Shown: positions 12,710-24,988 of the stretch, piece after piece
Layout of the letters: the number at the start of each line of letters is the position of its first letter
Position numbering within the stretch: the stretch's first letter is position 1
NCBI RefSeq assembly: GCF_015832195.1
Contig: NC_052021.1
Span: 62,001-126,000 of the forward strand
Direction: 5' to 3'
Length of the DNA stretch: 64,000 nt
Source: Motacilla alba alba
Taxonomy: Eukaryota > Chordata > Aves > Passeriformes > Motacillidae
Translations under genes and position numbers: made by a program
Notes under the pieces: generated by a model
What the model was told of the DNA's origin: nothing
What the model saw: the letters and a program-made list of their open reading frames with translations, nothing else
Database searches by the model: none

Positions 12710-14035
12710 GCATCTTCAGATTCGTGGAAATCCGGAAGGCAGAATGCCCGTGAGGAACAAGGCCCTACCTGGTACAGAGAAAGTCTTCTGCCTCGGAAAA
12801 CAAAACCCACCAGCCCACGTTCCTGGTCTCAGTTTGCCGAGATCCATGGGCACTCTCAAAGCAGCGTGAGTTGGCACAGGTGGCAGCTTGTCCCTGGGCG
12901 GCATCTTGGTATTCGTGGAAATCCAGCTGGCAGACGGACCCGAAAGCCCGAGGGCCTACCTGGTGCTGACAAAGGCTTCTACCCAAGGAGACAAAACCCA
13001 CCACCCCACGTTCCTGGTCTCAAGTTTACAGAGCTCCATGGGCACTCTCAAAGCAGCCCGAGTTGGCACAGGTGGCAGCTTGTCCCTGGACGGCATCTTC
13101 AGATTCGTGGAAATCCGGAAGGCAGAATGCCCGTGAGGAACAAGGCCCTACCTGGTACAGAGAAAGTCTTCTGCCTCGGAAAACAAAACCCACCAGCCCA
13201 CGTTCCTGGTCTCAGTTTGCCGAGATCCATGGGCACACTCAAAGCAGCCTGAGTTGGCGCAGGTGGCAGCTTGTCCCTGGGCGGCATCTTGGTATTCGTG
13301 GAAATCCAGCTGGCAGACGGACCGGAAAGCTCGAGGGCCTACCTGGTGCTGACAAAGGCTTCTACCCAAGGAGACAAAACCCACCACCCCACGTTCCTGG
13401 TCTCAGTTTGCAGAGATCCATGGGCACTCTCAAAGCAGCGTGAGTTGGCACAGGTGGCAGCTTGTCCCTGGGCGGCATCTTCAGATTCGTGGAAATCCAG
13501 CAGGCAGCCGGCCCGTGAGGAACAAGGCCCTACCTGGTATAGAGAAAGTCTTCTGCCTCGGAAAACAAAACCACCAGCCCACGTTCCTGGTCACAGTCTG
13601 CAGAGCTCCATGGGCACTCTCAAAGCAGCCCGAGTTGGCACAGGTGGCAGCTTGTCTCTGGGCAGCACCTTGATATTCGTGGAAATCCAGCGGACCACCG
13701 GCCGCGATGGGCCGAGGGACTACCTGGCACTGCAAGTGCTTCTGCCCGGGGAAAAAAAAACCACCAGCCCACGTTCCTGGTCTCAAGTTTACAGAGCTCC
13801 ATGGGCACTCTCAAAGCAGCCCGAGTTGGAACAGGTGGCAGCTTGTCCCTGGACGGCATCTTCAGATTCGTGGAAATCCGGAAGGCAGAATGCCCGTGAG
13901 GAACAAGGCCCTACCTGGTACAGAGAAAGTCTTCTGCCTCGGAAAACAAAACCCACCAGCCCACGTTCCTGGTCTCAGTTTGCCGAGATCCATGGGCACT
14001 CTCAAAGCAGCCCGAGTTGGCACAGGTGGCAGCTT
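12125..14035 (+). repeat. 1,146-bp (6-monomer) duplication, second copy partial
   Basis: Monomers from about 12,125 recur from about 13,271 at an offset of 1,146 bp; for example the block at 12,294-12,713 reappears at 13,440-13,859. It overlaps the 383-bp dimer duplication, so at least two rounds of exchange of different size happened here. The second copy stops matching near 14,035. Confidence 0.65.
12640..13405 (+). repeat. 383-bp dimer duplicated in tandem
   Basis: Two monomers at about 12,640-13,022 recur at about 13,023-13,405. Both copies carry the uncommon CTGGACGGCATC and AAATCCGGAAGG variants (12,721 onward and 13,104 onward), followed by a monomer with CTTGGTATTCG. The offset is 383 bp. 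Confidence 0.7.
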
Positions 14036-14626
14036 GTCCATGGGCGGCATCTTCAGATTCGTGGAAATCCAGCAGGCAGCCTGCCCCTGAGGAACAAGGC
14101 CCTACCTGGTACCGACAAAGGCTTCTGCCCGGGGAAACAAAACCCACAACCCCAACTTCCTGCTCTCAGTTTGCAGAGATTCATGGGCACTCTCAAAGCA
14201 GCCCGAGTTGGCAGAGGTGGCAGCTTGTCCCTGGGCCGCATCTTGATATTCCTGGAAATCGAGCGGACAAGCGGCCGCGATAGGCCGAGGGCCTACCTGG
14301 TACTGCAAATGCTTCTGCCCGGGGAAAGAAACCCACCAGCCCACGTTCCTGGTCTCAGTTTGCCGTGCTCCATGGGCACTCTCAAAGCAGCCTGTGTTGG
14401 CGCAGGTGGCAGCTTGTCCCTGGGCGGAATCTTGGAATTTGTGGAAATCCAGCGTGCAGACGGACACGAAAGGCCGAGGGCCTACCTGGTACTGACAAAG
14501 GCTTCTACCCAAGGAGACAAAACCCACCAGCCCACGTCCCTGGTCTCAGTTTGCAGAGCTCCATGGGCACTCTCAAAGCAGCCTGAGTTGGCACAGGTGG
14601 CAGCTTGTCCCTGGGCGGCATCTTGA
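13271..14626 (+). other. Longest open frame in the 190-bp array (451 codons), judged non-coding
   Basis: The translation cycles through the three frames of the monomer (segments such as GTLKAARVG, then SQSSPSWHRWQLVPG, then PWALSKQPELAQVAACPW) and has no domain, signal peptide or membrane segment that I recognise. It is open because the monomers here lack stops in all three frames. Overlapping frames on the minus strand are also open. I do not regard it as a gene. Confidence 0.3.
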
Positions 14627-17600
14627 TATTCGTCGAAATCCAGCAGACCACCGGCCGCGATGGGCCGAGGGACTACCTGGCACTGCAAATGCTTCTGCCC
14701 GGGGAAAAAAAACCCACCAGCCCACGTTCCTGATCTCAAGTTTACAGAGCTCCATGGGCACTCTCAAAGCAGCCCCAGTTGGCACAGGTGGCACCTTGTC
14801 CCTGGGCGGCATCTTCAGATTCGTGGAAATCCAGAAGGCAGACTGCCCCTGAGGAACAAGGCCCTACCTGGTACAGAGAAAGTCTTCTGCTTCGGAAAAC
14901 AAAACCCACCACCACACATTCCTCGTCTCAGTCTGCAGAGATCCATGGGCACTCTCAAAGCAGCCCCAGTTTACAGAGGTGGCAGCTTGTCCCTGGGCGG
15001 CATCTTCAGATTCGTGGAAATCGAGCGGACAAGCGGCCGCGATAGGCCGAGGGCCTACCTGGTACTGCAAATGCTTCTGCCCGGGGAAATAAAACCCGCC
15101 ACCCCACATTCCTGGTCCCAATTTGCAGAGAACGATGGGCACCCTCAAAGCAGCCTGAGTTGGCACGGGTGGCAGCTTGTCCCTGGGCGGCATCTTGATA
15201 TTCGTGGAAATCCAGCAGGCAGCCGGCCCCTGAGGAACAAGGCCCTACCTGGTACAGACAAAGGCTTCTGCCCGGGGAAAAAAAACCTACCAGCCCATGT
15301 TCCTGGTCTCAGTTTGCAGAGATCCATGGGCACTCTCAAAGCAGCCCGAGTTGTCACAGGTGGCAGCTTGTCCCTGGGCGGCACCTTGATATTCGTGGAA
15401 ATCCAGCAAGCAGCCTAACCATAAGGAAGAGGGGCCTACCTAGTACTGACAAAGGCTTCTGCCCGGGGAAAAAAAACCTACCAGCCCACGTTCCTGGTCT
15501 CAGTTTACAGAACTCAGTGGGAACTCTCAAAGCAGCCCGATTTGGCACGGGTGGCAGCTTGTCCATGGGCTGCATCTTGATATTCGTGGTAATCCAGCGG
15601 GCAGCCTGACCCTGAGGAGCAAGGCCCTACCTGGTACTGACAAAGGCTTCTGCCCGGGGAAAAAAACCCCACCACTCCACGTTCCTGCTCTCAGTTTGCA
15701 GAGCTCCATGGGCACTCCCAAAGCAGCCCGAGTTGGCGCAGGAGGCAGCTTGTCCCTGGGCGGCACTTTGATATTTGTTGAAATCCAGCAGGCAGACGGC
15801 CACGATGGGCCGAGGGCCTACCTGGTACTGCAAATGCTTCTGCCTGGGGAAACAAACCCACCAGCCCACGTTTCTGGTCTCAGTTTGCAGAGCTCCATGG
15901 GCACTCTCAAAGCAGCCCGAGTTGGCACAGGTGGCAGCTTGTCCCTTGCCAGCATCTTGGTATTCGTGGAAATCCAGCGGACCACCTGCCGCGATGGGCC
16001 AAGGGACTACCTGGCCCTGCAAATGCTTCTGCCCGGGGAAACAAACCCACCAGCCCACGTTCCTGGTCTCAGTTTGCAGAGCTCCATGGGCACTCTCAAA
16101 GCAGCCCGAGTTGGCACCGGTGGCAGCTTGTCCCTGGGCGGCATCTTCAGATTCGTGGAAATCCAGCAGTCAGCCTGCCCCTGAGGAACAAGGCCCTACC
16201 TGGTACAGACAAAAGCTTCTGCCCGGGGAAACAAAACACACAACCGCACCTTCCTGCTCTCAGTTTGCAGAGCTCCATGGGCACTCTCAAAGCAGCCCGA
16301 GTTGGCACAGGTGGCAGCTTGTCCCTGGGCGGCATCTTGGTATTCGTGGAAATCCAGCTGGCAGACTGACCCGAAACACCGAGGGCCTACCTGGTACTGC
16401 AAATGCTTCTGCCCGGGGAAACAAAACCCGCCACCCCACATTCCTGGTCTCAGTTTGCAGAGAACAATGGGCACTCTCAGAGCAGCCTGAGTTGGCACAG
16501 GTGGCAGCTTGTCCCTGGGCGGCATCTTCAGATTCGTGGAAATCCAGCAGGCAGCCGGCCCCTGAGGAACAAGGCCCTACCTGGTACTGACAAAGGCTTC
16601 TGCCCGGGGAAACAAAACACACAACCCCACCTTCCTGCTCTCAGTCTGCAGAGCTCCATGGGCACTCTCAAAGCAGCCCGAGTGTGCACAGGTGGCAGCT
16701 TGTCCCTGGGCGACACCTTAAAATTTGTTGAAATCCAACAGCCAGACGGACCCGAAGGGCCGAGGGCCTATCTGGTACTGCAAATGCTTCTGCCCGGGGA
16801 AACAAAGCCCGTCACCCCACATTCCGGGTCTCAGATTGCAGAGAACGATGGGAACTCTCAAAGCAGCCCGAGTTGGCACAGGTGGCAGCTTGTCCCTGGG
16901 CGGCATGTTCATATTCGTGGAAATCCAGCAGGCAGCCGGCCCCTGAGGAACGTGGACCTACCTGGTACTGACAAAGGCTTCTGCCCGGGAAAACAAAACT
17001 CAGCACCCCACGTTCCTGGTCTCAGTTTGCAGAGCTCCATGGGCACTCCCAAAGCAGCCCGAGTTGGCACCGGTGGCAGCTTGTCCCTGGGCTGCAACTT
17101 GATATTTTTTGAAATCCAGCAGGCAGACGGCCGCGATGGGCCGAGGGCCTACCTGGTACTGCAAATGCTTCTGCCCGGCGAAACAAACCCACCAGCCCAC
17201 GTTCCTGGTCTCAGTTTGCAGAGCTCCATGGGCACTCTCAAAGCAGCCTGAGTTGGCACAGGTGGCGGCTTGTCCCTGGGCTGCATGTTCATATTCGTGG
17301 AAATCCAGCAGGCAGCCGGCCCCTGAGGAACGTGGACCTACCTGGTACTGACAAAGGCTTCTGCCCGGGAAAACAAAACTCACCACTCCACGTTCCTGGT
17401 CTCAGTTTGCAGAGCTCCATGGGCACTCCCAAAGCAGCCCGAGTTGGCACAGGTGGCAGCTTGTCCCTGGGCGGCACCTTGATATTTGTTGAAATCCAGC
17501 AGGCAGACGGCCGCGATGGGCCGAGGGCCTACCTGGTACTGCAAATGCTTCTGCCCGGGGAAACAAACCCACCAGCCCACGTTCCTGGTCTCAGTTTGCA

Positions 17601-20230
17601 GAGCTCCATGGGCACTCTCAAAGCAGCCCGAGTTGGCGCAGGTGGCAGCTTGTCCCTGGGCGGCATCTTCAGATTCGTGGAAATCCAGCGGGCAGCCGGC
17701 CTGTGAGGAACAAGGCCCTACCTGGTACAGAGAAAGTCTTCTGCCTCGGAAAACAAAACCCACCAGCCCACGTTCCTGGTCTCAGTTTGCAGAGCTCCAT
17801 GGGCACTCTCAAAGCAGCACGAGTTGGCACAGGTGGCAGCTTGTCCCTGGGCAGCATCTTGGTATTCGTGGAAATCCTGCGGACCACCGGCCGCGATGGG
17901 CCGAGGGACTACCTGGCACTGCAAATGCTTCTGCCCGGGGAAACAAAACACACCAGCCCACGTTTTTGGTCTCAGCTTGCAGAGCTCCATGGGCACTCTC
18001 AAAGCAGCCCGAGTTGGCACAGGTGGCACCTTGTCCCTGGGCGGCATCTTCATATTCGTGGAAATCCAGCAGGCAGCCGGCCCGTGAGGAACAAGGCCCT
18101 ACCTGGTACAGAGAAAGTCTTCTGCCTCGGAAAACAAAACCCACCAGCCCATGTTCCTGGGCTCAGTTTGCAGAGCTCCATGGGCACTCTCAAAGCAGCC
18201 CGAGTTGGCACAGGTGGCAGCTTGTCCCTGGGCAGCACCTTGATATTCGTGGAAATCCAGCAAGCAGACAAACTATAAGGAACAGGGGCCTACCTAGTAC
18301 TGACAAAGGCTTCTGCCCGGGGAAACAAAACACACAACCCCACCTTCCGGCTCTCAGTCTGCAGAGCTCCATGGGCACTCTCAAAGCAGCCCGAGTTGGC
18401 ACAGGTGGCAGCTTGTCCCTGGGCGGCATCTTGGTATTCGTGGAAATCCAGCTGGCAGACTGACCCGAAAGTCCGAGGGCCTACCTGGTACTGACAAAGG
18501 CTTCTGCCCAAGGAGACAAAACCCACCACCCCACGTTCCTGGTCTCAGTTTGCAGAGCTCCATGGGCACTCTCAAAGCAGCCCGAGTTGGCACAGGTGGC
18601 AGCTTGTCCCTGGGCGGCATCTTCAGATTCGTGGAAATCCGTCTGGGAGCCGGCCCCTGAGGAACAAGGCCCTACCTGGTATAGAGAAAGTTTTCTGCCT
18701 AGGAAAACAAAACCCACCAGCCCACGTTCCTGGTCTCAGTTTGCAGAGCTCCATGGGCACTCTCAAAGCAGCCCGAGGTGGCACAGGTGGCAGCTTGTCC
18801 CTGGGCAGAATCTTGTTATTCGTGGAAATACAGCGGACCACCGGCCGCGATGGGCTGAGGGACGACCTGGCCCTGCAAATGCTTCTGCCCGGGGAAACAA
18901 AACCCACCAGTAAACGTTCCTGGTCTCAGTTTGCAGAGCTCCATTAGTACTCTCAAAGCGGCCGAGTTGGCACAGGTGGCAGCTTGTCCCTGGGCGGCAC
19001 CTTGATATTCGTGGAAATCCAGCAAGCGGCCTAACCATAAGGAACAGGGACCTACCTAGTACTGACAAAGGCTTCTGCCCAGGGAAACAAAACCTACCCG
19101 CCCACGTTCCTGGTCTCAGTTTACAGAACTCTGTGGGAAATCTCAAAGCAGCCCGAGTTGGCACAGGTGGCAGCTTTTGCATGGGCTGCATCTTGATATT
19201 CGTGGAAATCCAGGAGGCAGCCCGCCCCTGAGGAGCAAGGCCCTACCTGGTACTGACAAAGGCTTCTGCCCCGGGTAAAAAAACCCACCAGCCCACGTTC
19301 CTGGTCTCAGTTTGCAGAGATCCGTGTGCACTCTCAAAGCAGCGTGAGTTGGCACAGGTGGCAGCTTGACCCTGGGCGGCATCTTGATATTCGTGGAAAT
19401 CGAGCGGACAAGCGGCCGCGATACGCCGAGGGCCTACCTGGTACTGCAAATGCTTCTGCCCAGGGAAACAAAACCCGCCACCCCACATTCCTGGTCTCAG
19501 TTTGCAGAGAACAATGGGCACTCTCAGAGCAGCCTGAGTTGGCACAGGTGGCAGCTTGTCCCTGGGCGGCATCTTCAGATTCGTGGAAATCCAGCAGGCA
19601 GCCGGCCCCTGAGGAACAAGGCCCTACCTGGTACCGACAAAGGCTTCTGCCCGGGGAAACAAAACACACAACCCCACCTTCCTGCTCTCAGTCTGCAGAG
19701 CTCCATGGGCACTCTCAAAGCAGCCCGAGTGTGCACAGGTGGCAGCTTGTCCCTGGGCGACACCTTAAAATTTGTTGAAATCCAGCAGGCAGACGGACCC
19801 GAAGGGCCGAGGGCCTATCTGGTACTGCAAATGCTTCTGCCCGGGGAAACAAACCCACCAGCCCACGTTCCTGGTCTCAGTTTGCAGAGCTCCATGGGCA
19901 CTCTCAAAGCAGCCTGAGTTGGCACAGGTGGCAGCTTGTCCCTGGGCGGCATGTTCATATTCGTGGAAATCCAGCAAGCAACCTAACCATAAGGAAAAGT
20001 GGCCTACCTAGTACTGACAAAGGCTTCTGCCCAGGGAAACAAAACCTACCACCCCACGTTCTTGGTCTCAGTTTGCAGTGCTCCATGGGCACCCTCAAAG
20101 CAGCCTGAGTTCGCGCAGGTGGCAGCTTGTCCCTGGGCGGCATCTTCAGATTCGAGGAAATCCAGCAGGCAGCCGGCCCGTGAGGAACAAGGCCCTACAT
20201 GGTACAGAGAAAGTCTTCTGCCTCAGAAAA

Positions 20231-20240
20231 CAAAACCTTC
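20231..20240. other. Junction between the 190-bp and 482-bp satellites
   Basis: Array A ends in its A-rich block (AAAACAAAACC) and the next base begins TTCTCCATGACTTC of the 482-bp unit. The CAAAA at 20,231-20,235 is shared by the 190-bp block (ACAAAACCC) and by the 482-bp sequence that normally precedes this point (GCCAAAAGCTTCTCC), so the join has about 5 bp of microhomology. The monomers just left of the junction are not visibly decayed. Confidence 0.8.
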
Positions 20241-21467
20241 TCCATGACTTCTCGACGAGAAAAAAGTGTGCCAGCACTGCAACCATCTACCGGTCTCGCT
20301 TGACGAGTTCACCCAGTTCTTTGCACCTCGCAGCACAAAAAGACCCGCAAGAGTTTCCACGGAGTGTTGCAGGATCTCTAGAAAGATGCATTGCAAAGTT
20401 GTCAAAAAACTTCTTCCATTTCCATGCTAACTCTGATTTTAAAAGGCATGAGAGGGTCAATGCACCATCTCGCAGCAATTCGAGAGCTGTGCACACAAGG
20501 CTGTCGTTGTGCGGCTTGCTTCTTCACCCTCTGCAAGCTGCCGGCTCTCCGTCTTCCGAAGGCGAAAGAGCCGCTTCTTCGCGCACTGCTGCTTGTGCCG
20601 GTGGCGGTGCGCTCCGGAGCACTGCTTCGGGCGAAAGACGCCCGCGAGCGGCACTTCGCTCCGGACAGCCCCGTACCTCCGTCTTCTGCCTCTCTCGTCG
20701 TCTGCATCCTAGCCAAAAGATTCTCCATGACTTCTCGACGAGAGAAAGTGTGCCAGCACTGCAAACATCTTAACATCTTGCTTCACGAGTTCACCCAGTT
20801 CTTTGCATCTCGCAGCGCAAAGAGACCCGCAAGAGTTTCCACGGAGTGTTGCAGGAGCACTAGCAAGATGCACAGCAAAGTTGTCCAAAAACTTCTTCCA
20901 TTCGCATGTTAACGTGATTTTGAAAGGCATGCGAGTGGCAGTGCACCATCCCGCAGCAGTTCGAGAGCTGCGCACACAAGGCTGGTGTCGTGCGGCTTGC
21001 TTCTTCACCTCCTGCAAGCTGCCGGCTCTCCGTCTACCGAAGGCGAACGAGCCGCTTCTTCGCGCACTGCTGCTTATGCCGGTCTCGGTGCGCCCCCGTG
21101 CGCTGCTTCGGGCGAAAGACGCCCGCGAGCGGCACTTCGCTCCGGACAGCCCTGTACCTCCGGCTTCTGCATCTCTCGTCGTCTGTATCCTAGCCAAAAG
21201 CTTCTCCATGACTTCTCGCCGAGAGAAAGTGTGCCAGCACTGCAAACATCTTCCGATCTCGCTTGACGAGTTCACCCAGTTCTTTGCATCTCGCAGCGCA
21301 AAAAGACCCACAAGAGTTTCCACGGAGTGTTGCAGAAGCACTAGCAAGATACATAGCAAAGTTGTCCAAAAACTTCTTCCATTCGCATGTAACGTGATTT
21401 TGAAAGGCATGCGAGTGGCAGTGCACCATCCCGCAGCAATTCGAGAGCTGCGCACACAAGGCTGTCG

Positions 21468-22844
21468 TTGTGCGGCTTGCTTCTTCACCCTCTGCAAGCT
21501 GCCGGCTCTCCGTCTACCGAAGGCGAAAGAGCCGCTTCTTCGCGCACTGCTGCTTGTGCCGGTGGCGGTGCACTCCGGAGCGCTGCTTCGGGCGAAAGAC
21601 GCCCGCGAGCGGCACTTCGCTCCGGACAGCCCCGTACCTCCAGCTTCTGCCTCTCTCGTCGTCTGTATCCTAGCCAAAAGCTTCTCCATGACTTCTTGAC
21701 GAGAAAAAAGTGTGCCAGCACTGCAACCATCTACCGATCTCGCTTGAGGAGTTCACCAAGTTCTTTGCACCTCGCAGCACAAAAAGACCCGCAAGAGTTT
21801 CCACGGAGTGTTGCAGGATCTCTAGCAAGATACATAGCAAAGTTGTCCAAAAACTTCTTCCATTTCCATTCTAACTGTGATTTTAAAAGGCATGCGAGTG
21901 TCAGTGCACCATCTCGAAGCAATTCGAGAGCTGTGCACACAAGGCTGTCGTTGTGCGGCTTGCTTCTTCACCCTCTGCAAGCTGCCGGCTCTCCGTCTTC
22001 CGAAGGCGAAAGAGCCGCTTCTTCGCGCACTGCTGCTTGTGCCGGTGGCGGTGCGCTCCGGAGCGCTGCTTCGGGCGAAAGACGCCGACGAGCGGCACTT
22101 CGCTCCGGACAGCCCCGTACCTCCGGCTTCTGCCTCTCTCGTCGTCTGTATCCTAGCCAAAAGCTTCTCCATGACTTCTCGACGAGAGAGAAAGTGTGCC
22201 AGCACTGCAAACATCTTCCGATCTTGCTTGACGAGTTCACCCAGTTCTTTGCATCTCGCAGCACAAAGAGACCCGCAAGAGTTTCCACGGAGTGTTGTAG
22301 GAACACTAGCAAGATACATAGCAAAGTTGTCCAAAAACTTCTTCCATTCGCATGTAACGTGATTTTGAAAGGCATGCGAGTGGCAGTGCACCATCCCGCA
22401 GCAGTTCGAGAGCTGCGCACACAAGGCTGTCGTTGTGCGGCTTGCTTCTTCACCCTCTGCAAGCTGCCGGCTCTCCGTCTTCCGAAGGCGAAAGAGCCGC
22501 TTCTTCGCGCACTGCTGCTTGTGCCGGTGGCGGTGCGCTCCGGAGCGCTGCTTCGGGCGAAAGACGCCCGCGAGCGGCACTTCGCTCCGGACAGCCCCGT
22601 ACCTCCGGCTTCTGCCTCTCTCGTCGTCTGTATCCTAGCCAAAAGCTTCTCCATGACTTCTCGACGAGAGAGAAAGTGTGCCAGCACTGCAAACATCTTC
22701 CGATCTCGCTTGACGAGTTCACCCAGTTCTTTGCATCTCGCAGCGCAAAGAGACCCACAAGAGTTTCCACGTAGTGTTGCAGAAGCACTAGCAAGATACA
22801 TAGCAAAGTTGTCCAAAAACTTCTTCCATTCGCATGTAACGTGA
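21468..22844 (+). other. 458-codon plus-strand open frame near the left edge of the 482-bp array
   Basis: This frame reads through three irregular edge units. It contains two Cys-containing stretches (VCQHCKHL and GCRCAACFF) that repeat with the unit, but their spacing fits no zinc-binding domain I know. Judged non-coding for the same reasons as the antisense frames. Confidence 0.25.
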
Positions 22845-23413
22845 TTTTGAAAGGCATGCGAGTGGCAGTGCACCATCCCGCAGCAATTCGAGAGCTGTGC
22901 ACACAAGGCTGTCGTTGTGCGGCTTGCTTCTTCACCCTCTGCAAGCTGCCGGCTCTCCGTCTTCCGAAGGCGAAAGAGCCGCTTCTTCGCGCACTGCTGC
23001 TTGTGCCGGTGGCGGTGCGCTCCGGAGCGCTGCTTCGGGCGAAAGACGCCGGCGAGCGGCACTTCGCTCCGGACAGCCCCGTACCTCCGGCTTCTGCCTC
23101 TCTCGTCGTCTGTATCCTAGCCAAAAGCTTCTCCATGACTTCTCGACGAGAGAGAAAGTGTGCCAGCACTGCAAACATCTTAACATCTTGCTTGACGAGT
23201 TCACCCAGTTCTTTGCATCTCGCAGCACAAAGAGACCCGCAAGAGTTTCCACGGAGTGTTGTAGGAACACTAGCAAGATACATAGCAAAGTTGTCCAAAA
23301 ACTTCTTCCATTCGCATGTAACGTGATTTTGAAAGGCATGCGAGTGGCAGTGCACCATCCCGCAGCAGTTCGAGAGCTGCGCACACAAGGCTGTCGTTGT
23401 GCGGCTTGCTTCT

Positions 23414-24988
23414 TCACCCTCTGCAAGCTGCCGGCTCTCCGTCTTCCGAAGGCGAAAGAGCCGCTTCTTCGCGCACTGCTGCTTGTGCCGGTGGCGGTGC
23501 GCTCCGGAGCGCTGCTTCGGGCGAAAGACGCCCGCGAGCGGCACTTCGCTCCGGACAGCCCCGTACCTCCGGCTTCTGCCTCTCTCGTCGTCTGCATCCT
23601 AGCCAAAAGCTTCTCCATGACTTCTCGACGAGAGAGAAAGTGTGCCAGCACTGCAAACATCTTCCGATCTCGCTTGACGAGTTCACCCAGTTCTTTGCAT
23701 CTCGCAGCGCAAAGAGACCCCCAAGAGTTTCCACGGAGTGTTGCAGAAGCACTAGCAAGATACATAGCAAAGTTGTCCAAAAACTTCTTCCATTCGCATG
23801 TAACGTGATTTTGAAAGGCATGCGAGTGGCAGTGCACCATCCCGCAGCAGTTCGAGAGCTGCGCACACAAGGCTGTCGTTGTGCGGCTTGCTTCTTCACC
23901 CTCTGCAAGCTGCCGGCTCTCCGTCTTCCGAAGGCGAAAGAGCCGCTTCTTCGCGCACTGCTGCTTGTGCCGGTGGCGGTGCGCTCCGGAGCGCTGCTTC
24001 GGGCGAAAGACGCCCGCGAGCGGCACTTCGCTCCGGACAGCCCCGTACCTCCGGCTTCTGCCTCTCTCGTCGTCTGTATCCTAGCCAAAAGCTTCTCCAT
24101 GACTTCTCGCCGAGAGAAAGTGTGCCAGCACTGCAAACATCTTCCGATCTCGCTTGACGAGTTCACCCAGTTCTTTGCATCTCGCAGCGCAAAGAGACCC
24201 GCAAGAGTTTCCACGGAGTGTTGCAGAAGCACTAGCAAGATACATAGCAAAGTTGTCCAAAAACTTCTTCCATTCGCATGTAACGTGATTTTGAAAGGCA
24301 TGCGAGTGGCAGTGCACCATCCCGCAGCAGCTTGAGAGCTGTGCACACAAGGCTGTCGTTGTGCGGCTTGCTTCTTCACCCTCTGCAAGCTGCCGGCTCT
24401 CCGTCTTCCGAAGGCGAAAGAGCCGCTTCTTCGCGCACTGCTGCTTGTGCCGGTGGCGGTGCGCTCCGGAGCGCTGCTTCGGGCGAAAGACGCCCGCGAG
24501 CGGCACTTCGCTCCGGACAGCCCCGTACCTCCGGCTTCTGCCTCTCTCGTCGTCTGCATCCTAGCCAAAAGCTTCTCCATGACTTCTCGACGAGAGAGAA
24601 AGTGTGCCAGCACTGCAAACATCTTCCGATCTCGCTTGACGAGTTCACCCAGTTCTTTGCATCTCGCAGCGCAAAGAGACCCGCAAGAGTTTCCACGGAG
24701 TGTTGCAGGAACACTAGCAAGATACATAGCAAAGTTGTCCAAAAACTTCTTCCATTCGCATGTAACGTGATTTTGAAAGGCATGCGAGTGGCAGTGCACC
24801 ATCCCGCAGCAGTTCGAGAGCTGTGCACACAAGGCTGTCGTTGTGCGGCTTGCTTCTTCACCCTCTGCAAGCTGCCGGCTCTCCGTCTTCCGAAGGCGAA
24901 AGAGCCGCTTCTTCGCGCACTGCTGCTTGTGCCGGTGGCGGTGCGCTCCGGAGCGCTGCTTCGGGCGAAAGACGCCGGCGAGCGGCAC
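23414..24988 (-). other. 524-codon open frame antisense through three 482-bp units, judged non-coding
   Basis: The open frame spans parts of four units because one of them is 480 bp, a multiple of 3, so the same frame is read twice. A matching 524-codon frame lies at 28,232-29,806 over the other 480-bp core unit; elsewhere the frame ends after 364 codons. The protein is rich in Arg, Ser and Ala (for example SSARRSGSFAFGRRRAGS) with no domain I recognise. The plus strand is open over the same bases (23,397-24,335). Open frames on both strands, set by unit length, argue for sequence composition rather than a gene. A transcribed repeat ORF cannot be excluded. Confidence 0.3.
23499..23512. repeat. 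14-bp perfect palindrome in each core 482-bp unit
   Basis: GCGCTCCGGAGCGC equals its own reverse complement. It is present in 23 of the 27 units (those from 21,682 to 32,763). The first three units and the last have imperfect forms or none: GCGCTCCGGAGCAC near 20,620, a GCGCCCCCGTGCGC form near 21,090, CACTCCGGAGCGC near 21,570, and no match near 33,135. It could be a protein-binding site or cruciform seed, but that is speculation. Confidence 0.9.

Larger units (their letters stand above)
1..20237 (+). repeat. 190-bp satellite, array A (about 106 monomers)
   Basis: Head-to-tail tandem array of one GC-rich monomer. The landmark CCATGGGCAC or its CGATGGGCAC variant recurs at 291, 481, 671 and 862, and so on to 20,083, giving a spacing of 190-191 bp. 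All copies lie in one orientation. Each monomer runs from this landmark through CCCGAGTTGGCACAGGTGG, a GATATTCGTGGAAATCC block, a variable GC-rich middle, an A-rich AAACAAAACCC block and CACGTTCCTGGTCTCAG. Monomers differ by scattered substitutions and small indels and fall into recurrent variant types. Because 190 is not a multiple of 3, a translation drifts through all three frames over three monomers, so the open frames here (up to 451 codons) are not evidence of a gene. The window begins inside a monomer. The length is close to a nucleosome repeat, as in many centromeric satellites. Calling this pericentromeric is inference. Confidence 0.97.

Noticed and set aside
1..20237. CRISPR array
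   Set aside because: The repeat is about 190 bp with no short conserved repeat alternating with unique spacers, and no cas genes. It is a contiguous satellite.
1..20237. Alpha satellite (human-type 171-bp monomer)
   Set aside because: The unit length is 190-191 bp, the sequence is GC-rich, and it does not resemble the AT-rich alphoid monomer.
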